The translations under genes were made by a program, and so were the position numbers. A stretch of DNA of 64,000 bases from Ciceribacter lividus (lineage in GTDB: Bacteria > Pseudomonadota > Alphaproteobacteria > Rhizobiales > Rhizobiaceae), in NCBI RefSeq assembly GCF_003337715.1, contig NZ_QPIX01000004.1:124001-188000 (forward strand), given 5' to 3'. Position 1 is the first letter of the stretch. Every line of letters starts with the position of its first letter. The notes below the pieces were generated by a model. That model was not told the origin of the DNA. It saw only the letters and a list, made by a program, of their open reading frames with translations, and searched no databases. This document shows, one piece after another, positions 28,908 through 37,500 of the stretch.

Positions 28908-29063
28908 TCAGATCTTGTTCATGAGCATCAGTATGATGAGGATGATGACAATCAGACCGAGGCCGCCCGAGGGTCCGTACCCCCAGCTGCGGCTGTAACC
29001 CCAATTGGGCAAGGCCCCAATCAGCAGCAAGATGACGACAATGATGAGAATTGTGCTCAGCAT
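28908..29063 (-). CDS. DUF3309 small hydrophobic protein
   Basis: A 51-residue protein with two hydrophobic stretches, STILIIVVILLLIGALP and GLGLIVIILIILMLMNKI, separated by an aromatic/glycine linker (NWGYSRSWGYGPSGG). This layout is characteristic of DUF3309, abundant in alphaproteobacteria. GGAGAGG lies upstream of the ATG. It is 34 bases ahead of the glycine-zipper gene on the same strand, so the two are probably co-transcribed. The function is unknown; expression in stress or stationary phase is reported for similar proteins, but nothing here shows it. Confidence 0.8.
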   Translation of the reverse strand: MLSTILIIVVILLLIGALPNWGYSRSWGYGPSGGLGLIVIILIILMLMNKI

Positions 29064-29360
29064 GATGGCCTCTCCGTCTCGGCTTCATAGTCACATCCGG
29101 GCTTTCCAACGCCTTCGCTGCGGATTGGTTCCACCTGCCCAAAACACCGGTCAAGGACGGCCGTCCGGCAGGCCTGCCGACCACGGCAGCGCGCACAGGG
29201 ACGGAAAAGGCTGCGGAGACGGCACAAGGGGACTCCAGGGGCCTCTGTGCCGCCTGCGATTTAGCGGCTTGCGTTTGCCGGAGATCATCGCCATGTGTGG
29301 ACCAGACCGCTTCGGCTGATCGCCTCCATCGGCGACGTCTTCCCCCTATGGAGCAGGAAA

Positions 29361-32327
29361 GTGACTTCGCAACCCATGATCCTCAGCGGCCGCGGTGTGA
29401 CCGCGGTGTTGGGACCCACCAATACCGGCAAGACGCATTACGCAATCGAGCGCATGCTTGCGCATGGTTCCGGGATTATCGGCCTGCCGCTCCGGCTGTT
29501 GGCGCGAGAAGTCTATGGCAGGGTCGTCGAACGTGTCGGCGCCGCCCAGGTCGCGCTTGTCACTGGAGAAGAAAAGATCGCACCGCCGGGCGCGCGCTTC
29601 TCCGTCTGTACCGTCGAGGCAATGCCGCGGGAAACGCGAGCTTCCTTCGTCGCGATTGACGAGGTGCAGCTTGCCGGCGATCTCGAGCGCGGTCACATAT
29701 TCACTGACAGGCTACTGCATCTGCGTGGTCGGGACGAGACGCTCCTCCTCGGGTCCGGAACCATGAAGCCGATCCTGCAGCAGCTTCTTCCCGGCATCAC
29801 GGTCGTGGAACGGCCGCGGCTTTCACAGCTCTTCTATGCCGGACAGAAGAAGATCACGCGCCTGCCGGAGCGGACGGCGATTGTCGCGTTTTCGGCCGAC
29901 GAGGTTTACGCCATTGCCGAACTGATCCGTCGCCAGCGTGGCGGCGCCGCCGTCGTTCTCGGAGCGCTCAGTCCGCGCACCCGCAACGCACAGGTCGCCC
30001 TCTACCAGGAAGGCGAGGTCGAATACCTCGTCGCAACCGACGCCATCGGCATGGGCCTCAATCTCGACGTCGATCACGTCGCTTTCGCCCAGGACCGAAA
30101 GTTCGACGGATATCAGTTTCGCAATCTCAATCCCGGAGAGCTCGGACAGATCGCCGGTCGTGCCGGCCGCCATCTGAAAGACGGCACCTTCGGTGTGACA
30201 GGGCGTGTGGACCCCCTCGACGACGATTTGGTGGAACGTCTGGAAAGCCACGAGTTCGAACCGGTCAAGATCCTGCAGTGGCGTACGCCGGATTTCGATT
30301 TTGCGTCAATCGACGCGCTGCGACGCAGTCTGGACGCAGCACCGCGCGTAGCGGGACTTACGCGGGCTCTTCCGGCGGTCGATCAACAGGCACTCGAGCA
30401 TCTTGCACGGTACCCCGAGATCAACGATCTCGCGACCACTCCTGCGCGGGTGGAGCAGCTATGGGAGGTTTGCGCTCTTCCCGACTACCGGCGTATCGCG
30501 CCGGCTCAGCACGCCGATCTTGTCGCGAGCCTCTTTTCCGATCTGGTCCGCTATGGCACGGTGGACGAGAACTTCATGGCGGAACAGGTCCGCCGGGCCG
30601 ATCATACCGACGGCGAGATCGACACGCTTTCCGCACGGATTGCGCAAATCAGAACATGGACCTATGTGTCGAACCGGCCGGGATGGCTTGCCGATCCGAC
30701 ACACTGGCAAGAAAAGACGCGCGAAATCGAAGACCGACTGTCGGACGCGCTACATGAAAGGTTGACGAAACGCTTTGTTGATCGCAGGACATCTGTGCTC
30801 ATGAAGCGCTTGAGAGAGAATGCGATGCTGGAAGCTGAAATCAGTGTGAATGGCGATGTCTTCGTTGAGGGGCATCACACGGGACAACTCGCAGGGTTCC
30901 GCTTTACGCCCTTGGCGGGCATGGAGGGCTCCGATGCGAAGGCTGTTCAGGCGGCGACGCAGAAAGCTCTCGCCCTCGAATTCGAGGCACGGGCTGCGCG
31001 ACTGCACGCGTGCGGCAACAGTGATCTGGCGATCGGGTCGGATGGCGTCGTGCGCTGGGTCGGCGATCCCGTGGCCCGGCTCGCTGCCGGTGATCATGTG
31101 TTGCACCCGCGTGTCATCCTGCTGGCGGACGAGCAACTCACTGGGATTGCCCGGGACCACGTTGCGGCTCGCGTCGAGCGTTTCGTCAACCATCACATCT
31201 CGACGGTGCTGAAGCCGCTGGACGACTTGTCGCGTGCAGAGGATCTGCAGGGTCTCGCCAAGGGACTGGCGTTCCAGCTGGTCGAGAATCTCGGCGTTCT
31301 CTTCCGCCGCGACGTCTCTGATGATGTAAAGTCGCTCGATCAGGATGCGCGCGCATCGATCCGCCGCTACGGTGTCCGCTTCGGGGCCTATCATATTTTC
31401 ATGCCGGCGCTCCTGAAGCCTTCTCCGGCGGAACTCATCACGCTCCTCTGGGCGCTGCAGAACGACGGGATGGACAAATCAGGATACGGTGATCTCATTC
31501 CCGTGCTCGCGGCAGGTCGGACCTCGGTGGTCACCGATCCGGGCTTCGACAGGACATTCTACAAGCTCGCCGGTTTCCGGTTTCTCGGCAAGCGGGCGGT
31601 ACGTATCGACATTCTGGAAAGACTTGCGGATCTGATTCGTCCTCTCCTCCAGTGGAAACCCGGCTCGTCTCAGCGTCCGGAAGGCGCCTATGATGGCCGA
31701 CGCTTCACGACGACGACGGCAATGTTGTCGATTCTCGGCGCGACGCCGGACGACATGGAAGAGATACTGAAGGGTCTCGGCTATCGTGCCGACAGTGTCC
31801 CCGCCGAGGAGGCCAAGGCCTTCCTCTTAGGCCAGGAGGCGAGCGCCACGCCGGCTGCGGGAGAGGATGCAGCCTCGACGGAATCCTCGGTCGAAGAAGA
31901 AGCCTCCGGGGAGGAGCCGACGCCGGAAGGCGTCGAGCCCGTCGCCGTTACGACGGAGGCCTCTTCGGAAACCACGATTGAGGGCGCTGATGCGGCCGAA
32001 CCAAAGAATGTGTTGCTGTGGCGGCCCGGCGGTCGAAACGAGAACCAGCAGAATGCCCGTCCGAAGGGTGGTCGCGCCGCGTCTGAAGAGCGCCGCGACG
32101 GTCGCCGCCCGGGAGCATCGGCCGAGGGCAAGAACCACGGCAACGGAGCGAAACGCGGGGATCGCCAGGACCGCGGTGAACGCAAGGAGCGTCCGCAAAG
32201 GGGTGAACGGGACGGTAAGCCGCAGACTGCACGGTTTGAGGCGAAGCCTCCTCGCAAGGAGAAGCCGATCGATCCCGACTCGCCCTTCGCCAAGCTGGCA
32301 GCGCTCAAGGAGCAGATGAAGAAATAA
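29361..32327 (+). CDS. SUV3-like DExH RNA helicase with long charged tail
   Basis: Superfamily-2 helicase of 988 residues related to mitochondrial SUV3. Walker A is GPTNTGKTHYAIERM near residue 20, motif II is IDEVQLAGD, and the second RecA fold shows VATDAIGMGLNLD and QIAGRAGRH. After roughly residue 800 the protein turns into an acidic low-complexity stretch (ESSVEEEASGEEPTPEGVEP) and then a basic Arg/Lys/Gly-rich tail ending KLAALKEQMKK, likely an RNA-binding extension. I set the start at GTG 29361 because GGAGCAGG precedes it; the next ATG is five codons inside. The S4-domain gene follows four bases after the stop, supporting a shared role in RNA or ribosome metabolism. Confidence 0.88.
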   Translation: MTSQPMILSGRGVTAVLGPTNTGKTHYAIERMLAHGSGIIGLPLRLLAREVYGRVVERVGAAQVALVTGEEKIAPPGARFSVCTVEAMPRETRASFVAIDEVQLAGDLERGHIFTDRLLHLRGRDETLLLGSGTMKPILQQLLPGITVVERPRLSQLFYAGQKKITRLPERTAIVAFSADEVYAIAELIRRQRGGAAVVLGALSPRTRNAQVALYQEGEVEYLVATDAIGMGLNLDVDHVAFAQDRKFDGYQFRNLNPGELGQIAGRAGRHLKDGTFGVTGRVDPLDDDLVERLESHEFEPVKILQWRTPDFDFASIDALRRSLDAAPRVAGLTRALPAVDQQALEHLARYPEINDLATTPARVEQLWEVCALPDYRRIAPAQHADLVASLFSDLVRYGTVDENFMAEQVRRADHTDGEIDTLSARIAQIRTWTYVSNRPGWLADPTHWQEKTREIEDRLSDALHERLTKRFVDRRTSVLMKRLRENAMLEAEISVNGDVFVEGHHTGQLAGFRFTPLAGMEGSDAKAVQAATQKALALEFEARAARLHACGNSDLAIGSDGVVRWVGDPVARLAAGDHVLHPRVILLADEQLTGIARDHVAARVERFVNHHISTVLKPLDDLSRAEDLQGLAKGLAFQLVENLGVLFRRDVSDDVKSLDQDARASIRRYGVRFGAYHIFMPALLKPSPAELITLLWALQNDGMDKSGYGDLIPVLAAGRTSVVTDPGFDRTFYKLAGFRFLGKRAVRIDILERLADLIRPLLQWKPGSSQRPEGAYDGRRFTTTTAMLSILGATPDDMEEILKGLGYRADSVPAEEAKAFLLGQEASATPAAGEDAASTESSVEEEASGEEPTPEGVEPVAVTTEASSETTIEGADAAEPKNVLLWRPGGRNENQQNARPKGGRAASEERRDGRRPGASAEGKNHGNGAKRGDRQDRGERKERPQRGERDGKPQTARFEAKPPRKEKPIDPDSPFAKLAALKEQMKK

Positions 32328-32331
32328 GGCG

Positions 32332-32748
32332 ATGACTGAGGAAAAACAGCCGCCGTCGGATTCGCGTCAGCGCCTCGACAAGTGGCTGTTTTTCGCTCGT
32401 ATGGCGAAATCTCGCTCGATCGCCCAGCGTCGAATCGCGGCCGGAGACGTCCGCGTGAACGACCAGAAGATACTTCAGGCGAGCCATACGGTGAGAGCTG
32501 GTGATCGGGTCGTTCTGGTCGCTGGCGCGCGCAGCCGGATCCTTGTGGTGAAGGCTGCCGGGGTCCGGCGTGGACCCTATGAGGAGGCCCGGCAGCTCTA
32601 CGACGATGTCACACCTGCCGAGCAGGAGTCCCAGCCTTCGAACTCGTTCGGCCAGGCCATCCGCAGGGCAGGAACGGGTCGCCCGACCAAGAAGGAACGT
32701 CGGGTGCTCGACGAGTTGCGTTCGGACGGCGACTGGTGGAGCGATTAG
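32332..32748 (+). CDS. S4-domain RNA-binding protein (Hsp15-like)
   Basis: A 138-residue protein with an N-terminal S4 RNA-binding fold (QRLDKWLFFARMAKSRSIAQRRIAAGDVRVNDQKI) and a charged C-terminal extension (RPTKKERRVLDELR). Hsp15 rescues stalled 50S subunits carrying peptidyl-tRNA. It is coupled to the helicase gene by a four-base gap, so both are likely made together. Confidence 0.9.
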   Translation: MTEEKQPPSDSRQRLDKWLFFARMAKSRSIAQRRIAAGDVRVNDQKILQASHTVRAGDRVVLVAGARSRILVVKAAGVRRGPYEEARQLYDDVTPAEQESQPSNSFGQAIRRAGTGRPTKKERRVLDELRSDGDWWSD

Positions 32749-32946
32749 AAGATCGATCCCCGATGCGGCATATTGTCGGAAGGTTTATTCTTGCATTCGC
32801 CGAAATTACCCATTAGCTGACTTGCCAGTCCCGCAGACACCATGAGGGCATTCCCTCGGTCTGTCTCCCGTGTTTTGCCTGTTCGTACCTGTGGTCGGCC
32901 GCAGCCCTCCACGGCATCGAGAACGAAAGATTTCTGGAGTGCCGCA

Positions 32947-33285
32947 ATGACATACATTGTCACCGACAATTGTATCCGCTGCAAATATACCGATTGCGTC
33001 GAGGTATGCCCTGTGGACTGCTTCTACGAGGGTGAGAACTTCTTGGTCATCCATCCGGACGAATGCATCGACTGCGGCGTTTGCGAGCCCGAATGTCCCG
33101 CCGAGGCCATTAAGCCGGACACCGAGCCAGGACTTGATCACTGGCTGAAGATCAATACGGAGTTCGCGCAGATCTGGCCGAACATCACCAGCAAGCGCGA
33201 CCCCTTGCCTGAGGCGAAGGAGATGGACGGCGTTCCTGGAAAGTTCGAAAAGTATTTTTCTCCGAAGCCAGGTCAGGGTGACTGA
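32947..33285 (+). CDS. fdxA: 7Fe ferredoxin ([3Fe-4S][4Fe-4S])
   Basis: Electron carrier of 112 residues. Its cysteines at 9, 12, 17, 21, 25, 40, 43, 46 and 50 reproduce the pattern of Azotobacter ferredoxin I shifted by one. C9, C17 and C50 should hold the 3Fe cluster, and C21, C40, C43 and C46 the 4Fe cluster. C12 and C25 should be free. The C-terminal extension ([13 protein letters not shown]...) wraps the core in this class. TGGAG precedes the ATG at 32947. Confidence 0.95.
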   Translation: MTYIVTDNCIRCKYTDCVEVCPVDCFYEGENFLVIHPDECIDCGVCEPECPAEAIKPDTEPGLDHWLKINTEFAQIWPNITSKRDPLPEAKEMDGVPGKFEKYFSPKPGQGD

Positions 33286-33672
33286 CCCACTTCGCAGGCC
33301 TCTACCGGAAGGCTTCCTTCCGCTCAGCTAAGGCATTTGAGGGAAAGGAAAACTTTCCCTCTGCAGCTATTATAGAGCGGCTGCAGCAAAATATTGATTT
33401 ATTCATCTTTTTGTGTTAGTTTCCGCACACTGATCCACGTTGCGGCATTGCTATGCCCTGAGCCATCACGAAAGCAAACACCAAATCAAGCGCGGTTTCC
33501 GTGACATAAGCGGCAGTTCTTTTGTCGCGTCGCAGTCGCGATGGAGGGTTTTGTTTGCGCCTTGGCCCACCGGATTGGTGTGGAATGACCCGACGGCTTC
33601 CCCCGTCTCATCCGGGCCTGACCGACCCGGCTCCGGCATTGCCGGGAGCTCAACAGGGAGTTTTTGATTCGA
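33286..33672. other. Long intergenic region between fdxA and carD
   Basis: This 387-base stretch holds a 9-bp perfect stem, GAGGGAAAG / CTTTCCCTC with a 5-base loop, at 33339-33361. It has no T-run, so it is either a weak fdxA terminator or an RNA element. An AT-rich patch around 33390-33422 is the best place for the carD promoter. The rest (33430-33650) is GC-rich with no convincing reading frame. A long carD leader or a small RNA cannot be excluded. Confidence 0.5.
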
Positions 33673-34245
33673 ATGACAATCCAGCAGAAAAAATCTTCAA
33701 CGCGCCAGGGTTTCAAGACCGGCGAGTCGATCGTCTATCCCGCGCATGGCGTCGGTACCATCACCGCAATCGAAGAGCAAGAAGTCGCCGGCATGAAGCT
33801 CGAGCTTTTTGTAATCGATTTCGAGAAGGATAAGATGCGGCTGAAGGTGCCTGTCGGCAAGGCGGTCAGCATCGGCATGCGCAAGCTGTCGGAGACGGAT
33901 TTCGTTGATCGTGCGTTGAAGGTCGTGCAGGGCAAGGCTCGTGTAAAGCGTACCATGTGGTCGCGCCGCGCGCAGGAGTATGATGCCAAGATCAACTCGG
34001 GCGACCTGATCTCGATCGCGGAGGTCGTGCGCGATCTTTATCGTGCCGAAAACCAGCCGGAGCAGTCCTACTCCGAGCGGCAGCTTTACGAGGCTGCGCT
34101 CGATCGGATGGCTCGCGAGATCGCTGCAGTCAACAAGATGTCGGAGACTGAGGCGGTGCGCCTCGTCGAGGTCAACCTGGCCAAGGGTCCGAAGCGTGGC
34201 AAGGTCGTGGATGACGAGGACGCCCAGGAAGAAGAGGCTGCTTGA
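33673..34245 (+). CDS. carD: CarD/CdnL-family transcriptional regulator
   Basis: RNA-polymerase-binding regulator of 190 residues that stabilises open promoter complexes, important for rRNA and growth control in alphaproteobacteria. The N-terminal RNAP-interaction domain is FKTGESIVYPAHGVGTITAIEEQEVAGMKLELFVIDF; the helical C-terminal domain contains RTMWSRRAQEYDAKINSGD and SYSERQLYEAALDRMAREIA. The acidic end (DDEDAQEEEAA) is typical. The ATG at 33673 follows AGGGAG at a slightly long spacing; a TTG nine bases earlier is an alternative. Confidence 0.95.
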   Translation: MTIQQKKSSTRQGFKTGESIVYPAHGVGTITAIEEQEVAGMKLELFVIDFEKDKMRLKVPVGKAVSIGMRKLSETDFVDRALKVVQGKARVKRTMWSRRAQEYDAKINSGDLISIAEVVRDLYRAENQPEQSYSERQLYEAALDRMAREIAAVNKMSETEAVRLVEVNLAKGPKRGKVVDDEDAQEEEAA

Positions 34246-34281
34246 TCCGCAACGCTTTGCGGAGCATGCTCTGTCGACAAG

Positions 34282-34310
34282 AACCTCCGGTATCAACCGG
34301 AGGTTTTTTG
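34282..34310 (+). terminator. carD terminator
   Basis: A 10-bp perfect stem, AACCTCCGGT / ACCGGAGGTT, with an ATCA loop and a T-run, lies about 40 bases after the stop. Confidence 0.95.
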
Positions 34311-34451
34311 TTGCTGATGGAGGTCGAGGTTGGTTTTACGGGGAAAACGGCCGGATGGACTGGTTAGGCCACTACTTGCTTCGTCAATTGACCTTCAGAG
34401 GCAATGGCGGATTGACGCCCTTTCCTCGCTTGTCTAAGTGCTAGGGAAAAT

Positions 34452-34471
34452 CCCGTGCCAAGTGCCACGGG
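34452..34471. promoter_or_regulatory. Inverted repeat just upstream of rkpA
   Basis: CCCGTG-N8-CACGGG ends 36 bases before the rkpA start. It could be an operator or a leader hairpin. rkpA has no strong Shine-Dalgarno sequence, so a structure here may matter for expression, but this is inferred. Confidence 0.3.
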
Positions 34472-34507
34472 CAGTTGTGCTGAAACTATCAGATCTGCGA
34501 TGTTTAG

Positions 34508-37500
34508 ATGACGGTAGAAGTAATCGGGCGTGCATGCGCCGCACCTGGGGCAAATTCGCCTGAGGAACTATTCGAGTTGATGCGCGCCAAGACATGCTCC
34601 GTGACGAGCATACCGGGCGACCGCTGGGATATCGCGCGCTTTTGGCATCCTGAAATGGGCATGGCTGGCAAGTCCTACACGTTTGCCGCCGGCGTCCTCG
34701 ACGACATCTACAACTTCGACCCGACACTGTTCGGTATCTCCAAGCGCGAAGCGGTTTTCATGGATCCGCAGCAGCGGCTGCTGCTTGAGGTCACATGGCG
34801 AGCTTTGGAGGATGCCAATATCCCCGTGAGCAAGATTCAGGGAGAGAGGGTCGCCGTCTTCGTTGGTGCGTCCAGTCTCGACCACGCCAATCTTTCTGTC
34901 GAGGATCCGGCGGCTCCCGGCCCCTACTTCATGACCGGCAATACGCTTTCGGTCGTCGCCAACCGTATCTCTCACGTATTCGGCCTGAACGGACCGAGCC
35001 TCTCGGTCGATACCGCCTGTTCGTCGTCGCTGGTGGCTCTCGATCAGGCGGTCAAAGCGCTTGAATTGGGTGAGGTCGACACGGCGATCGTCGGCGGGGT
35101 CAATGTTCTCGTTCATCCTTTGCCCTTCGTTGGCTTTGCGCAGGCACGCATGTTGGCGATGGACGGTCTCTGCAAGGCCTATGACGACGACGGAATCGGC
35201 TACGTCCGTGCCGAGGGGGCCGCCGCCGTCGTCCTGAGGCGGTCCGACAGGGTGCGCAGGGAAGGTGACCGCAGCCACGCCACCATCGTGGCAACAGGCA
35301 CCAATGCCGCCGGCCGCACCAACGGGATCTCTCTTCCGTCGCGGGAGGCGCAGGCCGAACTGCTGAAGGCGGTCTACGACGACAATGGCATCGATCCGAA
35401 CGACGTCGTCTTCATCGAGGGGCACGGCACCGGCACAAAGGTCGGCGACCCTGCAGAAGTCTGGTCCCTCGGCCAGGTCATTGGCAAGCGTCGCCGGCAG
35501 CCGATCCCGATCGGATCGATCAAGTCCAACATTGGTCATACTGAACCGGCCTCCGGTCTCCTTGGCATGATGAAGGCGATGCTGGCGCTGGAGAACAACT
35601 ATCTTCCGGCCTCGTTGCATTTCAACAAGCCGAACGAGGACATCGACTTTGAGGGACTGAACGTTCGGGTGGCCAAAGAGCCGATTCTGCTCGAGAAGAG
35701 TGACCGTCCGCGTCTCGCCGGCGTCAATTCATTCGGCTTCGGCGGTGCGAACGCCCATGTCGTCATTTCGGACCCCCAGACCGTCGCGGAACAGCGTGCG
35801 AGTGGCGATCAGCACGAGAGTCCCGTCTTTATGGCCTCAGCCCATACGGTCGAGAGCCTGAGAGGTCTCCTTGAAGGTTACCGCGAACGGCTTGACGAGG
35901 CCCCGAGCGCGGCGGAGAAGAAGGCAATTATCGCTGCCGCGGGTGCGAACAGGAGCGCGATGCGGCACCGCTTCGTCATGCGTGGCTCCCCCGAAAGCGT
36001 TTCGACGACGATCTCCTCCTATCTGGCGGGCGCCGGTCGCGGTCTGGCTGAAATCGGCGAAACGACGTCGCGCGATCCGAAAGTCGCATTGGTGTTTTCG
36101 GGCAACGGTGCCCAGTGGGCGGGCATGGGTCTTGAGGCGTTGCGGCGCAACGAGGTGTTCCGTAACACATTCTCGACAGTCTCACGATTGTTCCACGCCT
36201 ATTCGCAGGTCGACCTGCTCGACGTGCTTTCCGATCCGGCGCTTGCAGACAAGCTGGGTGATACCAAGATCGCCCAGCCATTGCTGTTTGCAATTCAGGT
36301 CGCGCTGTTCGATGCGCTGGCCGCTCTTGGCCTGGATGCAAAGGCCGTGCTCGGCCACTCCGTCGGCGAGGTGGCGGCGGCTTACGCAGCCGGTGCCTTG
36401 ACGATCGAGGACGCCGTCACGGTGATCGCGAAGCGTTCGCTTCACCAGGACGTGCTGGCGGGCGAAGGCACAATGGCGGCCGTGAAACTCGGCGAACAGG
36501 CTACGTTCGACCTCATTGAATCCCTGGAGCTTGACGGCATTACCGTGGCTGCTGTCAACGCTCACAACTCAGTGACCGTATCCGGCACCTATGAGCAGGT
36601 GAAGACCCTGAGAGAAAAGGCGCGCAAGCGCAAGGTCGCGGTTCAACCACTCGATATCAACTACCCCTTCCACCACCCACTCATCGACCGTGCACGCGAT
36701 GCATTTCTCGCAGACATGCCGGCGATCTCTCCCCGGTCCTCGGCAATCGCGTTTATCTCCACGGTTACGGGAACGGTTCTCGACGGTGCCTCGCTCACGC
36801 CGGAATACTGGTGGCGCAACGTTCGCCAGCCGGTGAAGTTCATGCATGCCGTCGAGGAGGCGATAGCGCAGGGCTGTACCGTGTTCGTCGAGGTTTCGCC
36901 GCGCGCTATTCTCGGCGGCTATGTAGGTGACATTGCCAAGAACCGATCAGCCTCGGTGAGCATCGTCCCGACACTTTCGCGCGATGATCACGAACTCGAC
37001 GCCGATCCGGTCTTCCAGTCGATGGCGCGTGCGATAGCGAGTGGAGCCGCTTTCGACGAAGAACGCGTTTTCGGACGCCGAAATGCATTTGTCTCTCTCC
37101 CGGCTCTTCCCTTCGAAAAGATTGAGCTTCGTCCCGACCGGACCAGCGACCGTGCGGATATCTACGGTCGTGATAGCGAATATGGCTATACGCTCGCCGG
37201 CTGGCGCATCGATCTCAACGGAGGTTCCTGGAAGAACCACGTTGACGCTCATCTCTTCCCCGACCTTGCGGAGCATGTCGTAGACGGCCGCGCAATCATG
37301 CCCGGAAGCGGTTTCATAGAAATTGCGCTTTCTGCCGCACGGCAATTCTACCATCACGATCAAGTGGAGATCTCCAACCTGGAGATCGTGCGTCCGCTCG
37401 AACTCAGCCGGCACCGTCTGCTCGAATTGTCGACGATCATATCGCCGGAAACCGGCGATCTCGAAATTCGCTCACGGGAGCGGCTGAGCGAGGACGACTG

